Shown: positions 1 through 13,200, counted from the stretch's first letter. The stretch: DNA of 64,000 bases from Bathymodiolus brooksi (GCA_963680875.1 OY804580.1:109495534-109559533), one strand, 5' to 3'. Translations and numbers: made by a program. Notes: generated by a model from the letters alone, not told the origin.

Positions 1-590
1 GATGTAAACTGTTATTCTCTAGTCCAACAATCACGTGATGTAAACTGTTACTCCTCAGTCCAACCATTCACGTGATGTTCTCTAGTCCATCAAATCACGT
101 GATGTAAACTGTTACTCCTCAGTCCAACAATTCACGTGATGTATCTGTTACATCTCTGTCAAACTATTCACGTGATGTAAACTGTTACTCCTCAGTCCAC
201 CCATTCACGTGATGTAAACTGTTATTCTTTAGTCCAACTATTCACGTGATGTAATCTGTTACTCCTCATTCCAACTATTCACGTAATGTAAACTGTTACT
301 CCTTCGTCCAACAAATCACGTGATGTAAACTGTTACTCCTCAGTCCAACCATTCACGTGATGTAAACTGTTATACTTTAGTCCAACAAATCACGTGATGT
401 AAACTGTTACTCCTCATTCCAACTATTCACGTGATGTAAACTGTTATTCTTTCGTCCAACAAATCACGTGATGTAAACTGTTATTCCTCAGTCCAACAAT
501 TCACGTGATGTAAAATGTTACTCCTTAATCCGTCCAACTATTCACGTGATGCAACTGTTGCTCCTCCATCCAACAATTTCCGTTATATTT
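1..590. repeat. 37-bp minisatellite with a CACGTG in most units
   Basis: About 16 units of roughly 37 bp run from the window edge; a typical unit reads as an ATTCACGTGATG block, then TAAACTGTTACTCC, then TCAGTCCAAC. Most copies keep the palindromic E-box CACGTG. Copies differ by substitutions and a few deletions, for example the short copy near 70-105. The array is cut by the window start. A diverged relative lies at 6545-6960. Confidence 0.95.
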
Positions 591-1903
591 AAACAGTTAT
601 TGCTATACCCTATAATTTGTTCTCTATATAAATGTATTGGGAATAAAAATCAACATTTTTACTGTTTTTTTTAAATATCTCAAAATCCTTGAATCAGTGA
701 TCTGTTGACCGTCAACAGTTTTCGGTCTGTTGAACCGGGTCCGATCTGTTGACCGCTTGCCCTACTTTTATTGGTTGCTTAAAATAGCTGCACGCGTATG
801 TCACGTGATTTCCTGTCGTCTGTGTAACGTTTATTAAAACCGACGTATGACCCATGTCTATGAGGCAGAATAATGGTGTGCACCTCCTGTATTCATAAGT
901 ATTGGAAAAAATTTATCATGAACTTTCCGTATAATTATGTGTTTTAAACTTATTGGTTGGTTCACTGAAACATTAGTTTGTGTAATTGTTAATGATCCTT
1001 TAGTTTTGTTCATCACTTTTCTAATGTACACAGTGTTGCTCACCCATGTAATTGTGGATAGATTCAAGATCTGCATTGGAAAAGGGGGGAGGGGGTATTT
1101 CCAGCATGTTGAACTTAGTTATTGGTTTGTTGTCTGGAACAAGGGCAGTAACTGGTTTTTGTGATCTAGAATTGATCTGGTTTATATTCTGGCTGCATGA
1201 AATAATTGCACACCTCCTTTTCATAGGTGATTTTTTTTGTGGATTTTCCCACAACTGAAACACTAATGGTTCATTGTACATGGGTGAAAATCCTACATGT
1301 TATAGTTCATATAATTAAATGTGGCCTTCTCTAGTTGTTTGCCACCTTGAATCTTTGAATCTTGAATTGTAGTAGTAGATTTTCTGCATTTGCGACTTGC
1401 TCAGGGTATGGCCGTATCTATTGTTTGGGACAACAGTGAGTAGAGTGGGTATGAATTCAGTGTTGGTCTTGTATCTTAATTGATAAATATAATAGAAATG
1501 ATATGCATAATACTGATAACTTATTTAATTTTTGTTTTGTTTATCAGTTACATTTTAACAGAATGAAACAGATTATTGATGTGTATGATTTTGATTTTGC
1601 TGATACTAAATGAAATTAAAAGGATATAATTTATAACTGTAAAAATTGCAATATATTATGTTGTTTAGCTTTTTGTAGCCATGTTTGATTACAGTCATTG
1701 TTTTTATTGTCTCTTTCGTTTGTCTTCTTTCTCTTTGTACTACTGTTCATTACATTTTTTCTGTTGTCTTCTTTCTTTTTGTACTACCGTTCATTTCATT
1801 TTTGTGTACTTATTATTATATTGGTTGGTCTGGTGCAGAATTTATGTATATTGTCTGTTTATTTATGATAATCAATCAGTGTGTTATGTTATAAGATTAC
1901 TAA
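591..1903. other. No recognised gene; probable 5' part of the LINE
   Basis: AT-rich DNA between the satellite and the LINE endonuclease. Short open frames here have no recognisable motifs. A G-rich run lies at about 1081-1096 and a T-rich stretch at 1680-1810. I see no ORF1-like coiled coil or zinc knuckle. Confidence 0.6.
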
Positions 1904-3263
1904 ATGGCTAGTGTAAGAATTATTTCAGTAAACTGTGAGGGACTCGGTAACATTGTAAAAAGAACAGATGTCTTTAATTATCTAAAAAAAAAACATTGCA
2001 ACATCTACTGTCTACAAGATACTCATTTTACTTGTGAAAATGAAAAGAGCATACGATCAAGTTCGGATTATGAATGTTATTTTAGCTCATTTACATCAAA
2101 TGCCAGGGGTACTGCTATTCTTTTTAACAATAATTTTGAATTTAATATTCTTAAAGAGAAAAGAGACATAAATGGGAATTATCTTGTTTTAGATATTAAT
2201 GTTGACAAAATTAACGTTACACTTGTTTCTATTTATGGACCGAATGATGATAATCCTCAATTTTATGAGAATAATCATGTCAATAGTTGAGGAATTTGGA
2301 AATGAAAATTTTATAATTTGTGGTGATTTCAATCTTGTATTATGTCCAGAGTTAGATTACTGTAACTATTTGCATGTAAATAACCCAAAGTCGAGAGAGA
2401 AGGTTTTAGAATTAATTGAAGAAAGAAGTCTAATAGACCCTTATAGGCAACTTTATCAAGATAGTTATCGTTATACTTGGAGGGAAAAAAATCCATTTAG
2501 ACAGGCTAGATTGGATTTTTTCCTTTTTACAGAAAGTATGCTTACTAATTTTAAAAATTGTACTATTGATCCAAGTTACAGATCTGATCATTCAATGATT
2601 ATTTTAAGCCTTATGTTTAATCACTTCAATAAAGGTAAGGGCTTGTGGAAGTTTAACAACTCACTATTACACGAAAGGGACTACAGAAAAATTGTAAGGG
2701 AAAACATCATTGATCTGAAAAAACAATATGCAGCATTAATCTATAATAGGGATAAAATTCAAGAAATTGATGATAATGAACTGCAACTTACTATTAACGT
2801 TCAACTGTTTTTGGAAATGTTACTTTTAGAAATACGAGGAAATACAATTTCATTTGCAAGCTATATAAAAAAAATTAAGGAACAGAGATTTAGAGTTCTT
2901 CAAGAAGAAATTGCTACCCTTGATAAAAATGTTACTGAAAACTCAATTGAAAATTTAGAAACAAAAAAGCATGAATTGGATTCTCTTAGAAATGAAAAAA
3001 TGAAAGGTAAGTTAGTAAGATCAAGAGCTCAATGGGTAGATGAAGGAGAAAAGCCAACAAAATATTTTTGTGGGCTAGAGTCTAAAAATAATACCAGTAA
3101 GATAATTCCAAAAGTTGAAAAAGATAATGGGGAAATTGTTACAGATCAGAAGGAGATATTAAAAGAAGTACAATATTTTTATGAAAATTTGTACAAAAAT
3201 AAAGATGAAGATAAGGGTTGTAGTCTTAAAGATATTGTGGAGGGTTTGAAGGGGGCAGTATAA
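1904..3263 (+). pseudogene. LINE ORF2, endonuclease domain and linker (frameshifted)
   Basis: The frame starting at 1904 opens with ISVNCEGLG, then LQDTH, RGTAILF and SIYGPNDDN. After a frameshift near 2265-2285 the next frame continues with IICGDFN, LDFFLF and SDHSMIIL. These are the ordered motifs of the APE-type endonuclease that nicks target DNA for target-primed reverse transcription. The usual catalytic Glu of the 'LQETH' motif is Asp here. A linker follows, with WKFNNSLL and a GEKPTKYFCGLE block typical of the region before the reverse transcriptase. The reading frame ends at 3263, before the RT core, so the product would be truncated. Confidence 0.9.
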
Positions 3264-5710
3264 GAAAACTCACAGAAGAAGAAAAAGATAATTTAGAAGG
3301 GGAAATTGGGAGCTTTGAAGCTGGGAAAATTTTGAAAAAGATGAAAAATAACAAAAGTCCTGGATCAGATGGGTTTACATCAGAGTTTTTAAAGTTTGTT
3401 GGAAAGATCTGAAAGTTTTTGTTATTGGTTCTTTAAATTATGGGTATAGTTTATGAAGTGTATCTGTTACACAAAAACAAGGTATAATCACATGTTTACC
3501 AAAGGGAGACAAATCAAGACATTTTCTAAAAAATTGGCGGCCAATCTCATTGTTGAATACAGTATATAAGATAGGGTCTGGGGTGATAGCAAATATAATT
3601 AAAAAAGTTCTCCCCACATTAATTAATAATGATCAGACTGGTTTTATTGCAGGTTGGTACATATGGGAAAATATTAAGCTTTTGTTTGATATAATGGAAT
3701 ATGCAGAGGAGAATGATATACCTGGTTTATTTTTGTTAATAGATTTTGAGAAGGCTTTCGACTCAATATCATGGAAGTTTCTTAATAACATTTTAATTTT
3801 TTTCAATTTTGGGGAATCTATTCAAAAATGGGTTAAAACGTTTTATAACAACATTAAATCTGCAGTCAATCAGGGAGATAATTTATCTGAGTTTTTTCGT
3901 ATAGAGAGAGGCTGTAGACAAGCGGATACGTTGTCCCCTTATTTATTCATACTATGTGCTGAAATAATGGCTATAAAAATAAGAGAAAACCCTAAAATAA
4001 AAGGAATTAAAGTCTTGCACTCAGAACATGAAATTTCTCAATTCGCTGATGATACATCAGTAATTTTGGATGGATCAGAAGAATCATTAAATGAAACGCT
4101 TTTGGAATTGAAATGGTTCAAAAAGATATCAGGCCTTAAAATAAATTTTTCAAAAATACAAGTTATTTGGATAGGAAGCAAAAAATACAGCAGTGATAGA
4201 CTATGTGAAAACTGGAATCTCTCCTGGGGAAAAACTATGTTTACTGTTCTGGGAATAAATTTCGATGTTGATATTTCTAAAATTACAAAGATCAATTATG
4301 AAAAATATTTAAAAAAAAATGAAAGGACTCTTTAAACAGTGGAACAAAAGAAATTTAACTCCTATAGGTAAGATTACTGTGGTTAAATCACTAATTCTGC
4401 CAGTACTTAACCATCTTTTTATTGTACTTCCAAACCCTAGTATAGAAATTATTAAAGATATTGAAGATATGTTATATACATTTATTTGGAAATCATCTGT
4501 TAATAGATTGAAAAAGGATATCATGCAAAAGGGGTATCAAGAGGGGGGACTTAAGATGATTAATATACATTCTTTTATTTTGGCTTTGAAGTCCACATGG
4601 ATCAGGAGACTCTTTTTCAACAATTGTAAATGGCAGAATATTTTTATGTCATCAATTGATATAAATAAACTATCATGTGGCGGTAGTGAATATATAGAAC
4701 AAGTAATAGAAAGTGTAAAAAATCTATTTTGGAAGGATGTATTATATGCTTGGAAATCTGTTATTGAAAAAGACGAAAACAAAGATTGGACAAACTTTCT
4801 TGCCAATACAGTTTGGTTGAATAAACAGGTAAAAACTGACAAAAGAACTATCTTTTATCCAGAGTGGTTCAACAGGGGTGTAAAGTTTGTGAACGATTTT
4901 GTCAATGATGATGGTTCTTTTCTGACTTTAGATCAGTTTTCAAACAAATTTGTATTTTGTGTAAATTTTTTGCAATATAATGGGGTTATTAGTTCTTTAC
5001 GACAAATGCTAAAATTATATCCATATGGAGACAAATCATCTAATTTACAGACTCCTTTTGTCCAATCATCTCTACAAAATATATTTCGAAGTTCTAAAGG
5101 TTCAAAAGATATGTACACAATTCTAAATAAAAACAGTAGTTTTCCTACAGCTCAAAGAAAATGGAATACATTTTTCGATATTAATTCAAATGAGTGGAAA
5201 CAAATGTATATACTCCCTTTTAAAGCTACTTCATGTACAAAATTACATTGGTTTCAATTTAGAATAAACCACAATATTCTGGCTACTAATTATTTCTTAA
5301 AAAAAATTAAAATTATTGATGATGCAAATTGTAATTTTTGCCAAAAGGAAAATGAAACCATTGAACACATTTTTGGGGTTGTGAAAATGTACAAAATATT
5401 CTAGGGCAAGTAAATTCTTGGTTCGGTGACAAAGACATAAACCAAACGTTTTTAAAGAAGACTCTAATTTTTGGGGATGTTGATAAAGTATATAAAGATG
5501 ATGTATACAATGCCATTTTACTAAACATAAAATACTATATATATATACAAACAGATGTCTGAAGAAAAAATTATCCATTCATTCGCTTAAAGCCTGTTTG
5601 ATAAATTTATATAAAACTGAAAAAATGATTGCTGTCCGAAATCAAAGAATTGCAGAATTTCAATTACATTGGAGTACTTTTGAAAAACTGTTTGAGGATT
5701 GTTGACATAG
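3264..5710 (+). pseudogene. LINE ORF2, reverse transcriptase and C-terminal region (multiple lesions)
   Basis: Between 3264 and 3550 the KSPGSDGF block is still legible but is followed by stops. From 3550 the RT core is open: GFIAGWYIWENI (family usually has an R where W stands), motif A LIDFEKAFDSI, RGCRQADTLSPYLF (Ala for the usual Gly), and the catalytic motif C FADDTSVIL, then LKINFSKIQ. A frameshift in an A-run near 4310-4320 moves the thumb and C-terminal region into the frame of 4319-5404. That region carries WNKRNLTPIGKITVVK, FIWK and a CNFC..E..H zinc-knuckle start, and then breaks. Weaker fragments continue to about 5710. It is non-functional. Confidence 0.9.
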
Positions 5711-6325
5711 TTTTTATTCTTATGTAAATTCCCTTTCCATAGAGATTCCACTAAATACTAACTGATATAGTCTATCTAAATATACTTTTCTTGTTTATAT
5801 TTACTATACTATAGTATACTTTATAGTATGCTCATTACGGGATAATTAAAACAATATGAATGTTTGATCCATCCAAATAATACTTTTGTATATCTGGTAC
5901 AGTGTTATAGTCCAATTGATTGTTTGCACCAGGCCAGACCATAAAAGTTTTACATATAAATGCCAATATAAAGTACAATTTCATCTTCTCAATGTCTTCT
6001 TTTTTTTTCTTTTTTTTTAAAATACACTAAAATTCTTATCTACTTTTTTTCCTAATTATACAAAAAAATATTTATCCCATATATATCAATAGTAAACAAT
6101 TTTAAACTCTGCAAAATACTCCTTTTCTCATCTTTTATATTCTAAAAAAAAAAAAACCTCCACTGCAATATACATATGATTATATATTGGAAAAGATTGT
6201 AAGAAGATTTAATTGTACTTAACTATATAGATTGTATGATGTTTTATATGTTATTATATTATTGTACTCCATTCTGTATTGATGTATTTTGCAGTTGAGA
6301 AAAAAAATAAATAAAAAAAAAAAAC
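5711..6325 (+). other. LINE 3' UTR with A-rich tail
   Basis: Very AT-rich sequence follows the ORF2 remnant, with T-runs near 5999-6018 and an A-run at 6145-6157. It ends in an A-rich tail, interrupted by T, at about 6298-6325, which fits the 3' end of an L1-like element. No gene is visible. Confidence 0.6.
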
Positions 6326-6544
6326 GACTTATTAATGAATTGTATATATACTATAGCAAAAAAGACTGCTATTGGAATGGCAGAAATGCAGGATACAAAT
6401 TCAAATATAATGTATAAGCTGGTCACGATAAGCCAGTAAAACTAAAAACAGGAAAAGAAATTAAATTAGAAAGCATTAAATAAGATAAGGTATAACAAAT
6501 CAGTTAAAGACTGGATCCTCGAACAACAGCTGTTGTCCTTGGAC

Positions 6545-6960
6545 CTAGTCAATAACTGTATATTGTTATCAAACAATATAAAAACGTTACTCCCTGGTTA
6601 ACAAATCCATTTAATATATTAGTTGTTACCTCTGTGGCAAGCAATTGCCGTAATATACAATATCACTTCTACGTCAAACAATTCCCGGGATATTAAATAT
6701 CACTTCCACGTCAAACAATTTCCTTAATATAAAATATCACTTCCACGTCAAACAATTTCTTTAATATAAAATATTACTCCTCCGTGAAGCAATTCCTGTG
6801 ATATAAACTATTACTTTGACTTTAAATAATTCTGGTAATAAAAACAGTATGCCTCCATTAAACAATATCCGTGATGTAACATGCCTACTGCTCTGTCAAA
6901 CAATTCCTTGTAAAATATATAATTGTTACTTCTACGTCAAACAATTCCCATTATATAATA
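6545..6960. repeat. Degenerate continuation of the 37-bp minisatellite
   Basis: Around ten poorly conserved units of about 37 bp show the pattern TATTACTCCTCCGTGAAG, CAATTCCTGTGATATAAAC. Aligned by eye, this unit matches the 1-590 consensus at most positions, including the ACTCCTC and CAATTC..GTGAT blocks. CACGTG is mostly lost. The array overlaps the 3' end of the protease gene, whose original stop lies at 6932-6934. Confidence 0.75.
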
Positions 6961-7293
6961 TGAGATCGTCTAAATAAACATCACCAACAAGATAGAGTCG
7001 TTCAACTTGTATAGCAATAAAATGGTCAAGCGGCATTGATGGTATATTAACAGTCCCTCTAGACCAAGCAGAACAATTGTCATCACTAACTGATCTAGTC
7101 CATAAAGTACCCCCGAAATATTTGTCACCACTAAAAACATAGCCAATAAGAATAGAGAGGTAATTAGCATAAGGTTTACATAGTTTTTAATGGAAGGTGA
7201 AACACCTCTGACCCTCTGATTGCATCACTGGAGATACAAGTCGAGCTTTCCCACCAGCAGGGAATCTTTTTCCATTATATTTCAGGAACCAGT
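6932..7293 (-). CDS. Protease exon 15: rest of MAM2, interrupted by TAA at 7187-7189
   Basis: Acceptor TTATTTCAG, phase 1 entry, residues about 1167-1286. Before the stop it reads [20 protein letters not shown]. After the TAA the same frame continues as a good MAM domain: [42 protein letters not shown], then TAG at 6932-6934. The break falls where MAM domains have an aromatic residue after 'F.F.', so a TAC or TAT to TAA change is the simple explanation. It could be a null allele, a sequencing error or a decaying gene. The last codons lie in satellite-like sequence. Confidence 0.85.
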
Positions 7294-10200
7294 CTGAAAT
7301 AAATGAAAATTTAATACATTCTTGCTTATGATTAAATAAATATCTAAAAAAGTATGTCCTTATCTCCATTGTGCTTGTATTCTCTGTATTTTCATGTCCT
7401 CAATAGAATGTGATCATTTAACTATGAAATACATATACAAGACTGTTAAGAGTACTCTATATAGAATAACGACAGTTTGGAAGATCGAGAAAGACAATAG
7501 AATTAATATTACTGAGAGTCCGATAGGACAAGATGCAGTAGTAGTAATATTGTATGTCGAGACCTTCAAAACTGACGTCATTGGTTTTTTTTATCGACTT
7601 AAGATCATTAATAATGCGTCTGACGTCATACTGGTCGATATTTAGCCGTATCAGTATCATTGCGTTGATCCTGAAGATATAATTCGGTGAGATTAAAGGA
7701 AAAAAACTTCTAACTACAGATAAAATAATCATCCCATTAAGTTGCTGTAGACAATTCAACTTGTTTAAAAGAAATACAAGCAACATTTAACAACACAAAA
7801 AAACAAAAACAAAAACAACAAAGTTCACTTCGGATTAACGGAATATTCAAGAAAATAAATATAACCATAGCTCTTCAATACAACAACGGGGTCGTTTTTA
7901 CAATTCGCCTTCAATGCCATATTGCTTTCAAAACTTTATTCTCGCTAAACGATTCAACGATAGTAATGTATATATTTATAGTACCTGTATTTGACAGACT
8001 GACGGATTGATCCAGGGTCCAGTAGGCAATATCATGTGTGCTGTTACTGTATCCACATGTATTACCGTCTTTAAACTGACAGTTTAATAAGTGCATACCT
8101 ACAAAATGTAAACTACAGATTTTATTTCTTTGTATTCAATAATGTATGCTTAACTCTATATTAGACAGTATTTTTTTTAATTTTGAGTATGTTTTATATA
8201 GTTAAGATATAATATATATATTGTTTTGTATTAGAAAATTAAGAAAATAATGAAATAAATATAATAATTAATTATTATTTTGTTTACACGGTTGCTATGT
8301 GTTTACCTATTTGACCTCTGTTTGTAGACAGATCGTTCTTTTCTTCATTTGTTTCCCTACTGTGTTTATCCTTAATCGTGGACAAGTTTCCTGTCTGTCT
8401 GTTGTATCAAAATGTTACATACATTTTAGCTCCTCTAACCATGAACAGCTTCGGTGAAGTCATGGTTAGTGTGGTAGATTGTGGGTTCGATTCCAGGTCG
8501 GGTCACGTGAGCCAGTGACTATACAATTGACATTTGCTGCTTCTCTGCTAATCATTCAACATTAAGGTGCACGAACAATGATTAGCGGAATCAGGCTAAT
8601 ATGTCTGGGTGGAGCAACATGCCTACTCGCAGGCTGTTGTCTCGGTGGGATTCAGGATAATGTGTCTGGGTGTAACAACATGCCTACTCGCAGTCTGTTG
8701 TCTCGGTGGGAATCAGGCTAATGTGTCTGGGTGGGGCGACATGCCTACTCGCAGGCTGTTGTCTCGGTGGGATTCAGGCTAATGTGTCTGGGTGGAGCAA
8801 CATGCCTACTCGCAGTCTGTTGTCTCGGTGGGAATCAGGCTAATGTGTCTGGGTGGGGCGACATGCCTACTCGCAGGCTGTTGTCTCGGTGGGAATCAGG
8901 CTAATGTGTCTGGGTGGAGCGACATGCCTACTCGCAGTCTGTTGTCTCGGTGGGATTCAGGCTAATGTGTCTGGGTGCAGCGACATGCCTACTCGCAGGC
9001 TGTTGTCTCGGTGGGAATCAGGCTAATGTTTCTGGGTGGAGCGACATGCCTACTCGCAGTCTGTTGTCTCGGTGGGAATCAGGTTAATGTTTCTGGGTGG
9101 AGCGACATGCCTACTCGCAGGCTGTTGTCTCGGTGGGAATCAGGCTAATGTGTCTGGGTGGAGCGACATGCCTACTCGCAGGCTGTTGTCTCGGTGGGAA
9201 TGAGGTTAATGTGTCTGGGTAGAGCGACATGCCTACTCGCAGGCTGTTGTCTCGGTGGGAATCAGGCTAATGTGTCTGGGTGGAGCGACATTCCTACTCG
9301 CAGGCTGTTGTCTCGGTAGGAATCAGGCTAATGTGTCTGGGTGGAGCGACATGCCTACTCGCAGTCTGTTGTCTCGGTGGGAATCAGGCTAATGTGTCTG
9401 GGTGGAGCGACATGCCTACTCGCAGGCTGTTGTCTCGGTGGGAATGAGGTTAATGTGTCTGGGTGGAGCGACATGCCTACTCGCAGGCTGTTGTCTCGGT
9501 GGGAATCAGGCTAATGTGTCTGGGTGGAGCGACATTCCTACTCGCAGGCTGTTGTCTCGGTAGGAATCAGGCTAATGTGTCTGGGTGGAGCGACATGCCT
9601 ACCCGCAGTCTGTTGTCTCGGTGGGAATCAGGCTAATGTGTCTGGGTGGAGCGACATGCCTACTCGCAGGCTGTTGTCTCGGTGGGAATCAGGCTAATGT
9701 GTCTGGGTGGAGCAACATGCCTACTCTCAGTCTGTTGTCTCAGTGGGAATCAGGCTATTTTGTCTGGGTGCAGCGACATGCCCACTCGCAGGCTGTTGTC
9801 TCGGTGGGAATCAGGCTAATATGTCTGGGTGGAGCGACATGCCTATTCGCAGGCTGTTGTCTCGGTGGGAATCAGGTTAATGTGTCTGGGTGGAGCGACA
9901 TGCCTACTCGCAGGCTGTTGTCTCGGTGGGAATCAGGCTAATGTGTCTGGGTGGAGCGACATGCCTACTCGCAGCCGTTGTCTCGGTGGGAATCATGCTA
10001 ATGTGTCTGGGTGGAGCGATATGCCTACTCGCAGTCTGTTGTCTCGGTGGGAATCAGGCTAATATGTCTGAGTGGAGCGACATGCATACTCGCAGGCTGT
10101 TGTCTCGGTGGGAATCAGGCTAAGGTGTCTGGGTGGAGCGACATGCCTACTCGCAGTCTGTTGTCTCGGTGGGATAGCGCTATTAAAATTCACACTATCA

Positions 10201-13200
10201 GTGTAGGTCTAGTACAAAGCGGACATCATCATCTTTCATCGACAATAACTTGTTCTGATTGTTCTCGCCATGATATAGCTAGAAAATTGCTCAATGATGT
10301 TAAACAAAAATCACTCACTGCCACACTTCTCTAACCATGACAATAACAAACTGATTTCTTTGAATTGATTGCTCAAATGTAATAATTACATTTACTTTGA
10401 ACCAGTTTAACCTCGACACTTTTTATTGAAATGCATGTACCAAACCAGTGAACGATCACGTATGTGTGTTAGAAGTATCAACTTTGTCTCTGTTTCTATG
10501 ATTTGCAAAAGTATTTTCCAATTGTACCGACAGTGTTGTATTTTTTCTTCATTTTATTCCCTCACATTTTCACAGTTTTCGTCATATCTGTAACAATAGC
10601 AAGCATGAAAATATGGACCGGTATCCATCTTTTGATCACCTCAAATCACAAATAAATTACTTACCAATACAATGCTCATTCGATATTACGACATCGTCTA
10701 CCGCAACTCCACCATTCCAATAGGATAAAACCGATGACGCAATTAGGTGTAATTGATTAGTAGAAGCTGGTACTGCAACTTCCGCTTTCTGCCAGGTACC
10801 AGACGAAAATGACAAGGACCATAATTCAGTTTCATCTTTTTCCTTTGACACATCTTTAATTTTCAGTGACAATGCATAATTTCCGTAAGACGTGTATGCA
10901 AAATGTAAACATCTTTCATTTGCCATTTTGTTTAGTCTAACTTGCAAAACTGCCTCAGATAATTTATTGTCTTGTACTAAGTATTTGTCTGCATATAAAA
11001 AGTTACCTACAATTAAAGCAAAAATTGTAACATACTATAAGAAGCAGGAAATGCTTACCCTTTGCGCGCAGCTGGGTTCAACCCCGGGTTTTTTTTGTTG
11101 GGGTCCGTGTTGCTCATTGTTTAGTTCTCTGCGTAGTGTTGTGTCTTTGTGTTTTGTTTGTATTCGTACTGTGTCTTGTGTGTCCGGTGTTGTCGGTGTC
11201 TCTGGAATGTCCATTATTGATTGTCCTTCGGTTTTCTCTAACATTTATTTAAAATAAAAGTTAACATAATTGTCATTAGCATAACTTCTGCACGATTTGT
11301 AATTATGACATGCTGTGAATGAGTAATTGTTGTGTAATACCATGTGATCATTCGTTCAGCTATGTCAAGCCAACAAGTTGCATTTTGTTGAAATGATGAT
11401 GTCGCTTTGAACTTGACACAACATGTTGAGTTGGATTTAGTACTAGCTCACTGAAACACCAGCCCGCTAGTAGAACAGTCTCCCCAATAGAACACATTGA
11501 GAGAGACCCGCTTTGACATTAGTCCTTAATATTACATGCTTAGCCAAAACAAAAAAACCAGCAAATACCAATGTTATCATCTTTGGCTTAACCAGCCCTG
11601 GGAAATGCTGTGAAATATTTATAAACAATTTGTTTCAATATTGGATCCGTCCCTAAATTACGTCTTAATATAAAACATTCAATGAATTGTCTTACACAGT
11701 TTTCAACAACATTTCAGTTATATCGTGGCTCTCAGATACATTGATGAATTAAAACGTAGTACCTTTGAGACAAGCATCGGCATCTCATAGATCACTTATA
11801 AACTCTTCACGCAAAATTGTTTCGAGTGCACCTCGATCGCGTGTTTGGGCATCGAAATAAGAATTGTGGTGGTGATAGGCACTGATAACACAAGCAGATA
11901 TTAATCCAACTTACCGTACGACCGTGGCTAGTACGGATCGTATTGTAATATATATATACGACCGTGGCTAGTACGGAGCTTATTGTAATATATCAATACG
12001 ACCGTGGCTAGTACGGACCTTATTGTAATATATATATATGCGAAGTGGCTAGTACGGATCTTATTGTAATATATCTATGCGACCGTGGCTAGTACGGACC
12101 TTATTGTAATATATCTATACGACCGTGGCTAGTACGGACCTTATTGTAATATATCTATGCGACCGTGGCTAGTACGGATCTTATTGTAATATATCTATAC
12201 GACCGTGGCTAGTACGGACCTTATTGTAATATATATATACGACCGTGGCTAGTACGGACCTTATTGTAATATATTTTTACGACCGTGGCTAGTACGGATC
12301 TTATTGTAATATATATATATGACCGTGGCTAGTACGGACCTTATTGTAATATATATATATACGACCGTGGCTAGTACGGACCTTATTGTAATATATCTAT
12401 ACGACCGTGGCTAGTACAGACCTTATTGTAATACATGTATATATATATATATATACGACCGTGGCTAGTACGGACCTTATTGTAATACATATATATATAT
12501 ATATATATATACGACCGTGGCTAGTACGGACCTCATTGTAATACATGTATATATATATACGTCCGTGGCTAGTACGGACCTTATTGTAATACATGTATAT
12601 ATATATATATACGACCGTGGCTAGTACGGACCTTATTGTAATACATGTATATATATACGACCGTGGCTAGTACGGACCTTATTGTAATACATGTATATAT
12701 ATATATATATACGACTGTGACTAGTATGGACCTTATTGTAATACATGCATATATATATATATACGACCGTGGCTAGTACGGACCTTATTGTAATACATGT
12801 ATATATATACGACCATGGCTAGTACGGACCTTATTATAATACATGTATATATATACGACCGTGGCTAGTACGGACCTTATTGTAATATATCTATTGTAAT
12901 ATATCTATAACAGTATTATTAGGCTTTCCAATCTTTCGATTTTCAGCGTAACTTATGAAGGTTATTCCAGACATGGTGTCGTGCGCACTAAGTTTGATAT
13001 CTACGATTTATTTATAAAGGGAACGAACTCTTACTTGGTCTTACTAAGTTTCAACAGTGCTGGGTTAAGATCAAATGATAGAAATAAATAATATTTAACT
13101 TTCTGTGTACCAAATATGTTATCAGTCAATGGCTGGCCTCCAATTGTCCATCCAGCCTTTCTATGAGTCCACATGAATTGACCAGTTGAAATATCAGTAA

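Larger units (their letters stand above)
600..6325 (+). mobile_element. Decayed L1-like non-LTR retrotransposon (LINE)
   Basis: One plus-strand element holds an apurinic-type endonuclease, a reverse transcriptase and a C-terminal zinc-knuckle region in that order, followed by an AT-rich 3' UTR and an A-rich tail near 6298-6325. The order and motifs are those of LINE ORF2 in the L1/Tx1 group. No ORF1 is visible between 600 and 1900. Several frameshifts and stops make it inactive. The 5' limit near 600 is inferred, because the same 37-bp satellite occurs on both sides (to 590 and from about 6545). No clear target-site duplication was seen. Confidence 0.85.

Noticed and set aside
8445..8520. A functional tRNA gene
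   Set aside because: Boxes A and B are good, but no acceptor-stem pairing or anticodon arm is evident, and the sequence continues as a SINE.
9585..10334. Overlapping plus-strand ORFs rich in [11 protein letters not shown]
   Set aside because: Produced by the 61-bp unit read in all three frames inside a SINE VNTR within an intron.
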